Assembly: GCA_905160935.1 (NCBI GenBank)
Contig: CAJHZI010000773.1
Location: 208,501-272,500 of the forward strand
Direction: 5' to 3'
Length of the DNA stretch: 64,000 nucleotides
Source of the DNA: Enchytraeus crypticus
Lineage: Eukaryota > Annelida > Clitellata > Enchytraeida > Enchytraeidae
The notes under the pieces: model-generated
What the model was told of the DNA's origin: nothing
Seen by the model: the letters and a program-made list of their open reading frames with translations, nothing else
Database searches by the model: none
Translations under genes and position numbers: made by a program
Shown: piece by piece, positions 20,475 to 31,089 of the stretch
How the letters are laid out: every line of letters begins with the position of its first letter
How positions within the stretch are numbered: position 1 is the stretch's first letter

Positions 20475-22350
20475 ATCTCTCTCTTAGTGCACTGCCTGCT
20501 GGGAGGTCCATGGTACATAACGCCTCCACTCTTCTCTGTCTTCCGCCTTTCTCTTCATTTCCACATATGAGTGGGTCTTTAAATCATCTAACATACCTAA
20601 TCTCGGCCTGCCCTGCCTCTTTTTCCTTCCATTCTACCTTCTATGACCTCTTTTAATAGACCTTCCCCCCTTAGAATGTGTCCTATCCATCTCTTCTTCC
20701 TATTTCTTAATACATTTATCAACTGTCTATCTGTGCCAACTCTCTCCAGGACTTCCTCATTTGTAACCTTTTGAGTTCAGCTAATCCTCTCCATTTTTCT
20801 CCAAATCCACATTTCCAATGCCTCCAGTTTCCTAATGTCTTCCATTCTTAAGGTCAATGTTTCAAATTCATATAATAGCGTAGTCCAAATCAAAGTTTTC
20901 ACTATCTTTATCTTTGTGTCTTTCTTTAGACTTTTTGTTAATAGTTCTTTTCTACTACCAAAGGCCGCTTTTGCTTGTGCAATCCTGCATATTTTTGTCT
21001 CACATTTTCCATCATCGGTTATAGTATGACCCAAATATTTGAAACTCCTTACCTGTTCAAATTTCGTACCATTTATTGTGATACCAACTTCACCTTTGTT
21101 ATTGGACACTCTCATAACCTTGGTCTTTTTTATATTAATCTTCATGCTATATCTTAAAGCCGTGTCATTCATCCTATCCATTATCTTCTGCAATCCAATC
21201 TCGGTGCCTGCTACCATTCCTTGGTCACCTGAAAATCGTACATATTGTAACAGATTCCCTCCTACTTTTATTCCTTCTTCCAAGTCTTCCATGGCTTCCT
21301 CCATCATTGCCTCAGCGTAAATGTTAAACAGTAGCGGCGAAATTCTGCAACCTTGTCTTACTCCACGTCCTATTTCACCTTCTTCTGAGTATTCTTGTTG
21401 GATTTTGATTACTGCTCTTTGATTCATGTACAAGTTCAAAATTAGTCTTCTATCTCTCCAGTCAATTCCTATTCTTTTTAAGATATTCATCATCGCTATC
21501 CAATCAATCCTGTCAAAGGCCTGCTCGAAGTCTACATAGTATACAAAAACCTCAATACCATATTCTAAGCTTCTTTCGCAAAGAACCCGTATTACTCCTA
21601 TTGCTTCTCTTGTTCCGCATCCTTTCTTAAAACCAAATTGTGTCTTGCTCAGTATCATCTCTGCTTTCGACTGAATGCGATTATTTACTATCTTTAATAA
21701 GATCTTCGATGCATGAGGTATTAAGCTGATTGTTCTGTAATCCGAACACTCCACAGCATTGGCATTTTTGGGAATTGGAATCATCACTGACTTGGTAAAG
21801 TCGTCTGGCCAAATACCTGTATTGTACACTTACATACATACCTCCATTAACTTTTTGAGTGTTTCTCCTTCCAACATTTTCAAGAATTCTGCTGGGACTT
21901 CATCTATTCCGGCTGCCTTTCCCTTCTTCATACTGTTAATTGCAGAATAAATTTCCTCCTGCATTAAATCGGGGCCCCTTTTATCGTCTTCTATGATATT
22001 CTCTTCTTATATTTTAAAATCATCTAGAACTGGTTTCCCAGCCTTATCATACATTTCCTCTACATATTCTCTCCATCTTTCTTTTACTTCTTGCAGCTCT
22101 GTCTTCAATTCTCCATCTTTACCCATTAAACTAATGTTCTTTGCATCTCCTTTCTTTTTCTTATCGGTTCTTGTTAATATCCTGACTTCCTGGTATAATA
22201 GATCCGACCTCCTCTTCTATCATATTCTGCAAAATCATCACACTTTTCACTCCACCAATGATCTTTTGTTTTGTCTGTAATTCTTCTGAATTCTTCTATT
22301 TCGCTGTTTAAGCTTCTATATTTCCTTCGGCCATGACTGGTGTCATGGCC
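20475..22350 (-). mobile_element. LINE-A, longest copy (reverse transcriptase to 3' end)
   Basis: Non-LTR retrotransposon, 5'-truncated. Minus-strand order: EEFRRITDKTKDHWWSEKCD (linker before RT), MQEEIYSAINSMKKGKAAGI, then a 350-residue open frame from 21829: MIPIPKNANAVECSDYRTIS, QFGFKKGCGTREAIGVIR, YVDFEQAFDRIDW, RQGCRISPLLFNIYAEAM, NIKKTKVMRV, and the C-terminal WIWRKMERIS. Two in-frame stops interrupt the upstream part (before EENIIEDDK and before VYNTGIWP). The catalytic FADDQ is SGDQ here, so the enzyme would be dead. The last 300 nt are in a shifted frame. The 3' end has the family hairpin (imperfect in this copy). Clade not assigned. Confidence 0.88.
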
Positions 22351-22369
22351 GAACGGACTATACAGTATA

Positions 22370-22380
22370 TAGATGTATAT

Positions 22381-22440
<60 letters not shown>
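22370..22440. repeat. (TA)n microsatellite
   Basis: About 33 TA units next to the 5'-truncated end of LINE-A. Confidence 0.95.
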
Positions 22441-22443
<3 letters not shown>

Positions 22444-24150
22444 AAGTGCTAACCATGTATGGACTATGTACGATAACTACGTATAAAGGGGTAATTAAGT
22501 TAAGTTTAATCTAATTGACATTTAAAACATTTAACTTCCTAGTTAAAGCATATCGTTCCGGTATGGTTTAATTAATGAAGATCTGTCTGAATTTCCTTAG
22601 TTTTCTCTCCAATAGACGATACAGTGAACCCTACGTTCTTGTTAACTAAAATCATTTACAACAGGATTAAGGACAGTTAAGCCTCCAACTTAACTGTTTT
22701 AGTACAAAAGGCTTCATTTTTCGTTAGATTTTGTCATTATAATAGAAATCGAGATCATCTTGGATTATCTCCATTAGAAACTACATCCGCTTTCTACTGC
22801 CTATTAATCATAATTGATATCACGTGACCGCTTCAAACTATTTGGCTAGTGTAATGATCAATTGTTTTGCTATTGTACTAATAGTATCTTTAGAATCTTA
22901 GCTTTTCACCTAACAGCTATTCTGGAAATATCGCCAGCTTTCATAACTTTGGTTCGGAATGAGCATACTGTATGAAACACAAATGTTATCCAAAACTTTA
23001 ACCGCGAAAATTTCAATTATCATGATGCGGGCTCATGAAAAGAGCTATTAATTGGTTGATACTTGGAACAATATTCAGACACATATAATTCGTTTATGTA
23101 CTCAATGATCTCAAACTTTGATATTTGAAATAGCCTTATTATACAAAAGGCATAATTATTCAAGAGACTTGTTGTTGGCAATTAGTTCTGAAAGTATATA
23201 TTGACTTTCCTTGCATTTTATGCCAAAATCAACAATTTTGTATTACATGTATATATCATCAATTCAAAATCTCTGTGTTCGAATTATATTATGTTCGAGC
23301 ATATTTTATGGAATGTCTTTTGCAAAAAAAATAATAATAAAAGAAGCGATTTGAAGCTGCTGGTGTTGATATAAGATATATGACACCGTAAAAATTTTCC
23401 TCTACAGTAAACCCTCATGCTAAGCGAGTAGTATGATCTATTATTGTTGTCATGTACTACTTCGAATTAGTAGGTACACGGTTCAACTGAAGTTTTTGCC
23501 TCGTCACTAGCAAGGTTTCAAGACGTTTACATTTAACGTCAAAAAATTTACGTTAAATGTACATAAATAATTCTTCTTATCTTAAGCCTATTATAATCTA
23601 GCTTTATTCACTTTTCGCGATACTGGTTATTAAAGTTAAACTCGGGCAATCAAGTTAATTTATTCAAAACTAATAAACTAAACGAATAGCTACACGTACA
23701 TACGATAGTTTACAGTAAAAAGGAAATATTGTTTCAAATGAAGTTTTACTAGGCGTGCCTATGATGAGCATGTCAGAGAAATGAGTAAAATTTTTATGCT
23801 ATGAAATTTCGTACTATCATAAATATCAGCGCCATTGTTATGCGTCGTCAGATCCTTGCTCTAAGCTTAATCACTCTATAACATTATATAAACCCTGAGA
23901 ATGGTATTAGGGCGGGGTTGCAATAGAGTCGTACATTTTTATCCTGTAGACGGTCTATCGAATTTCATTTTTAAAAAGAATTGAACCTGATGCACTATCC
24001 TTGGGTATATGAGCACTGAGCAAATTTGAGAATCCTTGATAAAAATAGAAAAATCATCAATTCACCCCCATGAGATTGGAGGGAGATTAGTAGGCCTAGA
24101 ATTGGGTCACAATTAAGAAATATACATGTTTATTAAGCCAAAGAGAAATT
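22441..24150. other. Intron 4 of gene 2: AT-rich sequence with one decayed SINE
   Basis: A SINE-T-like remnant at about 23410-23580 (ACACGGTTCAACTG and CTCGTCACTAGCAAGG). Nothing else recognised. Confidence 0.4.
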
Positions 24151-24154
24151 GGAT

Positions 24155-24310
24155 TAAATTAAATTAAATTTCATTTAATAAGAACACTAAAAAGGGTCAT
24201 TCAACTCTGAGTTCACAAACACAACAGGCAAACGAAGACGTGCAACAGAAAAAACACAACACATCGCATCAACTAAAATCATATACAATCAAAAATTGAA
24301 TCAAAAGAAG
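24155..24310 (-). mobile_element. LINE-C 3'-end fragment
   Basis: AATTAAATTAAATTTCATTT-AATAAGAACACTAAAAAGGG matches 12830 and 39805. Confidence 0.5.
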
Positions 24311-24904
24311 TTCTTGATAGTAGGCCTATATCTTTTTCTGAAAGAGCGAGGGAGTAGGTGCTGCTTCTTCACTTTTTTCCTTTAGAGATATCAATTAGAA
24401 ATATTTTAGACTTCACTTTGTTTTTTATGTAAGCTAGCCATATTGTGAATGTGAAAACTTTTACTATTAGGTTCAATCTAGTGATAGGTTAAAGCTATTA
24501 ATAATGACAGACAAAAACTAACTCAGCTCATTAATTTTTTTTTCGAATATTTTTTAGGCCCTATATGTATATAATTGCATATTGCGTCTATTCTTCGCGT
24601 ACACGTATATGGTTTGCTTGTTTCATTTTTAATTTGCATATTTTTAAGTTTGTTTTATTTCTTGTATGCATGATGGGTGGTCAACTAGATAGGTTTTTAT
24701 AACCTCTTTGATGGCCTAGTGTATGTAATTGCATATCTGAGTGCTTTTTGAAAATGAACACATTTCTCTATCTATTCGTCATTGTTACGCTCTTGATAAA
24801 TCTAGACAACGTGATAGAGTAAAATATAAAGTGATTTAACTTGTCTCTCTCTCATTCGGTATTGCATGGCCAGTATTTAGATTGAGAGATAGAAATTGAA
24901 GGAG

Positions 24905-24985
24905 ATAGGAATAGAGATCGAGAGAGAGAGAGAGAGAGAAGGATAGAGAAAGAGAGAGAAGGCGAAAGAGAGAGAGTGAGAGAGT
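24905..24985. repeat. (GA)n microsatellite
   Basis: Interrupted GA array; no LINE-A terminus is adjacent here. Confidence 0.9.
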
Positions 24986-25189
24986 GAACAAATTAATGAA
25001 TATTGTTCTAGCTGACATTGACACATTTCCCCCATTCTACGTCTATAGTTTCACGAAAATATAAGTGCCATAGGAAATATGCCTTAATCAGTTTATCTCA
25101 TCATACACGATTATAGGCTATATTGTAGACTTAGTACCAGATAATGACTAGTTCTAAAATACGAGCATGTTAGTAACGTAACAAAATCT

Positions 25190-25335
25190 GCATAAGGTCC
25201 GGTTTTGAGCTATCAGTAATGGTTTCAAATTATGTTTTGCGTACACTTGCAGACAACGGTCCACTGCTCCACTGCTATTGCATTGAAAATAATCGCATTT
25301 GATAATTGGCGACCTTTCAGTAATGCCCAACCAAA
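25190..25335. repeat. Direct repeat, arm 1 (partner at 26230-26345)
   Basis: Shares GGTTTCAAATTAT, CACTTGCAGACAAC and CCACTGCTATTGCATTGAAA with the partner about 1 kb away. Confidence 0.65.
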
Positions 25336-25619
25336 AGTACACTAAAATGAAACTCTAGATTTATTATGCGCCTATATTGCTATATTTTAGTCACTTAAAT
25401 TACTATATTTGTAACCTGAACATTATAAAAGTTATAATCACGATTTTGAAGTAGAACCTACATGTATTACCAGCAGGGAAATGCATCAGGAAGATGCTTG
25501 GACAGAATTTGAATAATAGAGAGTTGTTAACAATTTTGATTGAAAATGAAACATATATTTCTGTCATAAATGTGATAAAAGCATTTCTATCATAAATGTG
25601 CAACACGCTTTCCTGTCAG

Positions 25620-26985
25620 TAGTGATATCTGGCTAAAGGAAAGGCAAAACTCAAGCCGAAAGAATTATTTGACAGGAAGTAAAAGCTAAAGTCAAATGAA
25701 TTTCATGCGCTAAAGCAAAGCTAAACAAAATATTTTCTGGAAGTAAAAGCAAAAGTCGAAGTCAAAAAATTTTTGAAATTCAAATGATTTAAAATCTGAT
25801 TAAAATATAAATAATTAAATTCAAAGAAATTTGTAGTGCAATTTTGAACTATGCAATCCCTCTCTTTTTCTTAGTGCACTGCCTACTGGTAGGCTTATGG
25901 CATATAAATCTTATACTCTTCTGTATCTTTTTTTTTCTCTTCATGTCCACATATGAGTGGATGTTTAAATAATAAATATAATAATAATACAGTCTTAGCG
26001 TCCTTTTCCTCATACAAGGATGATGAAAGGGATGTCGTGAAGCCTTCTAATACTCCTAATCACTGGTGCGCTTTGCTTCTCTTTATTTCCATTCCACCTT
26101 CTATTATCTCTTTTAGTAAACTTTCCTAGTGTACTATACAGCTCTTCCTGGTATTTATGTTATCTATTTATTAATTTTTGTTAAATATTTATATTAAATA
26201 TTTCTTAATACATTTATCAACGTTTAGCAACACCCTAACTACTGGTTTCAAATTATTTAGCGCACATTTGCAGACAACCATCCACTGCTATTGCATTGAA
26301 AATAACCGAATTTGATAATTTGATACTTTACAGTAACGTTACCTTATTACCTTATTAGATATTGGAAATTTCTTATGTGTTTAAATCTCGTACAATTTAT
26401 TCTAATATGGACGTTACCTCTTTTCTTTTAATTGATTTATGATGTTAATCTTAATACCATAGCCTATTTCAATCTCGAATCGTTGAGACTATCTGTTATC
26501 ATTCCTTATCAAGCAAGAAAGTTAAGACTGCTAATTATGATGCTGCAGCTGCTAAGCCCCAGATATGTAAAGGCTGCCTGGAAAGAAATGGTAGAAAGAT
26601 GCATCGTGTATCATGCCATCGTGTACAATTTTGTCCGTTATCGGACACATGAAATATAAATTTTTATTTTTATCACATTTTGCAGTTATAGCTCAGTTTT
26701 TATATGTTGGTTTTATCATTAATATGAAGGATTCAGAAGGAAAAATGACGATGGAATTCATGGTGATGTTGTTATTAAACTAGTTAAGCTCGATATTACA
26801 AGTGACTAAAGCCGAACTAAAAAAGCAAAAACAAAAGCCAAGCCAAATGATTTTGTAGAAGCAGAAGCAAAAGTTAAAATTATTTCCAATAGTAAAATTT
26901 AATTTCCGAAATAAAAGCCAAGCCAAATTATTTTCTGAAAGCAAAAGGCAAAACTAGAACTAGAAGACTTTTGAAAGCATTCAAT
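25620..26985. mobile_element. Possible composite element with AAAGCAAAAGC-type subterminal repeats
   Basis: AAGTAAAAGCTAAAGTCAAA-TGAATTT motifs at 25670-25770 and AAAGCAAAAACAAAAGCCAA motifs at 26815-26960, in the style of hAT-like subterminal arrays. Decayed LINE-A pieces (25858-25975 and 26060-26235) lie inside. No clear terminal inverted repeats found. Confidence 0.35.
25858..26235 (-). mobile_element. LINE-A 3' fragment, split and decayed
   Basis: TTAGTGCACTGCCTACTGGT-AGGCTTATGG at 25870, then TATGAGTGGATGTTTAAAT. After about 90 nt of a SINE-tail-like insert, CCATTCCACCTTCTATTATC and TTTCTTAATACATTTATCAA resume. Confidence 0.6.
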
Positions 26986-27109
26986 CGTGCAATAGGCATT
27001 CATGTCACATAGGTAATCTATACATTCCAGCCATATAATTATGTCATGTATTCCTGTTACGTTGGTGCAACATATAATACAGTTACATAGGTATAACCTC
27101 TGGACAAAG

Positions 27110-27565
27110 TTGTATGTTTCATTTTATTAAAATAATGCAGCCTTCGATTACTTGGTCTTCTAAATAGATTACTCTTGTTCGACCTAGCTAACCTTCACGC
27201 TCTAAGCTGACAATTCGTTCCCTCCAGCATGATGAACCTCAGATCAGGAATTCATTCTCTTCCATCCACTCTTCGGAAGTCTTCGTTTGATTAACATCGG
27301 CCTTTGCTTTCCTATGAGCTATTCCATAAATGAAAACACACCTTTACAGTCTAGTCTCTCTTTTCATCCAGTGTCCATGAGTTGCGACCAGAACGTAAAC
27401 TTCATTTTCTTTAATTCCCTTTATCACTGGGCTGAATTTTGGGATATTAGAATTTTCACTGCTTTGTATCTTCCTTTTGTTCACCGACTTCGATTTGACT
27501 TAATAATGCTCGATGTTATCACAGATGACAGTAGCACTCAAATTTTTATCATGATATAATAAAAA
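27110..27565 (+). mobile_element. CR1/L2-like LINE 3' fragment
   Basis: Close relative of 57540-57985: TGCAGCCT-CGATTACTTGGTCTTC, CTTCACGCTCTAAGCTGA, CCTTTGCTTTCCTATGAGC, GCTCGAT-TTATCACAGATGAC. Stops break the frame. Confidence 0.7.
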
Positions 27566-27720
27566 TTTCTGTTATATAAGTAAAATATGAATTCCTGTCA
27601 CAAAGCTACAATATACATTCCTGTCACTGATAAAAACGCTTTTTCGGCTGATACGATTTAGGAATTTACGTATAACAAACTACATATATACTCCGTACCT
27701 AACATCAGCAGCTACTTAGC

Positions 27721-27747
27721 AAAGAGAGAGAGAGAGAGAGAGAGAGA
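27721..27747. repeat. (GA)n microsatellite
   Basis: Thirteen GA units; no LINE-A end beside it. Confidence 0.95.
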
Positions 27748-27947
27748 TGTGTTTATTTCAGCATCAGCACCAACTCACTGACAAATACAAATAGATATAA
27801 AAATTTAAAATAAATAAAATTAAAAAATCCCAGAAACACAGGGCATCAAACAGATACCCAAAGATTAACAAGCTATAAGGCTGTATTTAAAAAAGTGAAC
27901 GCTTTGTATTACAACTATTGAATGTTTGATTGATAATTAGCACCTAC

Positions 27948-28058
27948 GTCGTTTTCGGCGTTTACGTATGACGCAAGCAGCAACAAGCCCAACTGTTGCA
28001 CACAGAACTGCTGCGCTTACACCGATTGATATGTAAAGCATACTACCAGGCTCGTTAC
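27948..28058 (-). CDS. Gene 2, transmembrane exon
   Basis: Acceptor ..tttgtttgacag at 28059, donor GTAGGT (27947-27942); phase 1-1, 111 nt. It encodes a short stalk NEPGSM, a hydrophobic stretch beginning LYISIGVSAAVLCATVGLVA and a strongly basic stop-transfer RKRRKR. The phase fits the Ig exon upstream and the cytoplasmic exon downstream, each across introns of about 10-11 kb. It is the counterpart of the gene 1 exon at 794-892, but the two membrane segments share no obvious sequence identity. Confidence 0.82.
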
Positions 28059-28351
28059 CTGTCAAACAAACAATTTATTATTAGTAATTCAATCAAGCGA
28101 TAATATGACCAAACTTTCAATCAATCAATCAGTCAACCGATAAATCAATAAATCGATAAATCATTCATCAATTAATCAATTCAATCAATCAGTAAGTCGG
28201 CTAGTCAGTTAATAGTACCTTTCCCACTTCCCCCATTTTTCCAATGACGCAACTTCATTGTTAACATTTTGTGGATGCCCGTATCTACAGTTAAGTTTTT
28301 AATCTAGAATTATTTTAAAATGTCTGAAAATTGTAAGAAATTGTATGCTAC

Positions 28352-28376
28352 ATCATCATCATCGTCATCGTCATCG

Positions 28377-28440
<64 letters not shown>

Positions 28441-28705
28441 CCCTTGAATCCCAGTTTAACCAGGGTCGCGCTACAAATAGACTGTCTGAAATCCTCTCTG
28501 TCCTACACCACACCACCAGCCAATCGCCTATTTGAGACTTTTGCATTCGTTTAAATTTTTGAAGCAATTTCTGGAGCCTTGGCGCTCAACAACCGAAAGG
28601 CCCTTTCTGACGATGGTACGGATCTTAGTGCTTTAGTCGCCGTCTACGACACGCGCAATCACCGGTTGGTTAATTCTTCAAACAACCTGGACACAACACG
28701 GGGAA
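28352..28705 (-). mobile_element. SINE-D copy with long (ATC)n tail
   Basis: (ATC)n of about 28 units (28352-28438, with CGTC variants), then CCTTGAATCCCAGTTTAACC, CGAAAGGCCCTTTCTGACGA and head CCTGGACACAACACGGGG. Best reference for this family. Poly-Asp, poly-Ser and poly-His frames across the tail are artefacts. Confidence 0.7.
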
Positions 28706-28796
28706 TTGTACGTTACATTATAATTATTGTAATAGATATTTTGAGAAATACTAAAATAGGCTTATGGAATGAAATTATACTGCACACTGTATATAA

Positions 28797-28797
<1 letters not shown>

Positions 28798-28841
<44 letters not shown>
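28798..28841. repeat. (TA)n microsatellite, left of mariner A
   Basis: About 22 TA units ending at a mariner-like terminus. Confidence 0.95.
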
Positions 28842-28844
<3 letters not shown>

Positions 28845-29582
28845 GGTGAGTAAAAAAATTACACCTGAAAAAGTTTGAATATATCAGGCTATTGTTAATA
28901 TTTTCCAATAAAACTTTTGCCAATTGCTCAAGGACTAATTTCTGATGGGGTGGCCAATTTTCATCCGTTTAGTATATAGAATGGCCAGTTATGCAAGTTT
29001 CAGCAGAGCAACCCCCGATTTTTACCTAAAAATGGCGTAAAGCACCTCCTGCAGTTCTGTCTTGTTTTTAGGCTTCGGATGGTGTTTCTGATAGAGATGC
29101 AGCATGGTTCCCCAGATATGGTAATCCAGAGGATTATGATCGGGTGAATTTGGAGGCCATTCATTCTTCTTGATGAAATCCGGGTTTCTCTCCTTGATCC
29201 TTCCCAGTGCATGACGAGATGCATGAGCCGGAGCACCATTCTCCTGAAAGATGAAACCATTTGGTAGAAGAGCATAGCAATCATCAAACAGATCCGGAAG
29301 CAAAGTATTGACGTAATACTGAGAGTTCACCTTTACCTTCTCGTCAATGAAGTGCAATCTGTCCCTACCGTAGTAGCAAACGCCATTGTTAGGTAAAAAT
29401 GGGCGGTTGCTCTGCTGAAACTTTCACAACTGGCCAGTCTACATGTATGTACCAAAATGGATGAAAGTTGGCCACGCCATCATAAATTAGTCCTTTATTA
29501 ATTGGTAACAGTTTTATTTTAAAATATTTACATCGCCTGAGATATTCAAACTTTTTGCAGGTGTAATCTTTTTTTACTCACC

Positions 29583-29585
<3 letters not shown>
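28842..29585 (-). mobile_element. Mariner-like element A, copy 1 (deleted derivative)
   Basis: Ends CAGGGTGAGTAAAAAAATTA and its inverse TTTTTTTACTCACCCTG, flanked by TA. The minus-strand 111-codon frame 29357-29022 has GFIFQENGAPAHASRHALG and WPPNSPDHNPLDYHIWG, the second and third catalytic segments of an ITm transposase with 37 residues between them (DD37D-like). The second catalytic Asp is Asn (QENGAPAH). The N-terminal half is missing (744 bp against about 1.3 kb). Dead. Confidence 0.8.

Positions 29586-29633
<48 letters not shown>
29586..29633. repeat. (TA)n microsatellite between two mariners
   Basis: About 23 TA units, the only DNA separating elements A and B. Confidence 0.95.
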
Positions 29634-29635
<2 letters not shown>

Positions 29636-30598
29636 CTGCGCATTAAAAAATATCCCCCTAGCACAATTCCGATAGCTTAGCCAATTATTGATATTTTGCC
29701 TTGTTATTTAAAATTTCTATTGTGGAGGAATTTCGACAAATGCTGACCAAATTTTGTAAAAATTCTTCTAACGGAATTGGAGTTATCCAAGTTTTGCGAA
29801 AAAAATGATTTTTTTTCATTTAACACGCAACGTAAAACGTCAGTTGGAATCAATTCCTTTTGATATTGTGCTGGCCCTGAAAAGGGCCGTTAGATCATGA
29901 CGCCTCTGATGGTGTGCAACAATGTATTATACTAACACTATTTTGCCGAAACTGATTGCAGACTGTAACAAGTTAAAGCCATATGATTTCATTTTTCAAC
30001 AGGAGAGCGCGCCGGCTCACGCTTCACTTCTTGCGCAATACTTTCTTGTGCAATATAGCCCAAATTTCATAAAAATGGATGATTGGCCTCTTAATTCTCC
30101 AGATTTTAATCCACTTGATTTTTTGTCTGTGGAACCATGTTTGAAAAGTATCGTGCTTTCAAGCCCAAACCCAGAAACACAATGGAATTAAAGGCTGTTC
30201 TTCATGAAATCTGGAAAGACCTCCACAACAGTCCATTTACAGCGCAATTTTATCTGTAAGAAAAGAGTTCTGGCCGTCATTAAAGCCCAGGGCGTTCATT
30301 TCGAGCACACATTGTAGCACAACACCAGAGTCGTCATCATCTAACGGCCTTTTTCAGGGCCAGCACATTTTCAAAAAGGAATTGATTCTAATTGACGTTT
30401 TAAGTTGCGTTTTAAATGAAAAAATCAAAATTTTCGCAAAATTCGTATAACATCGGTTCCTTTAAAAATATTTTTACAAACCTTGGTCAGCATGCGACTA
30501 AATTCTTCCACAAGAGAACCTTAAAATTTCAAGGCGAAATATTAATAATTGGCTAAGCTATCGTTATTGTGCTAGGGGGATATTTATTTAATGCGCAG

Positions 30599-30600
<2 letters not shown>
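29634..30600 (+). mobile_element. Mariner-like element B
   Basis: Terminal inverted repeats GGCTGCGCATTAAAAAATAT and its inverse (about 60 bp, imperfect), flanked by TA. The plus-strand frame 29922-30191 holds YDFIFQQESAPAHASLLAQY and DDWPLNSPDFNPLDF, again DD37D-like spacing, with Glu where the second Asp is expected. N-terminal part absent; 967 bp. One end of another copy lies at 45766-45945. Confidence 0.8.
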
Positions 30601-30654
<54 letters not shown>

Positions 30655-30655
30655 C

Positions 30656-30690
<35 letters not shown>
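30601..30690. repeat. (TA)n microsatellite, right of mariner B
   Basis: TA array with one TAATATCTAT break. Confidence 0.95.
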
Positions 30691-30691
<1 letters not shown>

Positions 30692-31089
30692 CTTGGGCAA
30701 CCAAAACACACATAGAGCAGAAAAAACCCAAATGTGCAACAGAAAATAAAACATACAAATAAAACATATATGAATGGAATTAGATCTATTCAAGTCTCTA
30801 CATGAATGTATGCTAATCCAATAAGGCCAAATAACCCCATCGACTCAATATGTACTATAAAAGGGTATTTTTTTAAATGTAAAATTCATTCATACTTCGC
30901 TGACTGGGTATTGCTTCATTGGTCGCTGATGTGTGGAAAGCCAGAGCAGATGTGTACGCAGCAGTTGTGATACCTTGTCAACATTGCACAGATAAGAATG
31001 GATCAGCATTAACATGAGCGTTATCTCAATTGATTATACACTAGCCGACATACATTGGTAGTAAACTGCCTTCTAAACGACGCGGCTCT

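Noticed and set aside
28310-28567. Poly-Asp, poly-Ser and poly-His proteins
   Set aside because: Three frames of one (ATC)n SINE tail.
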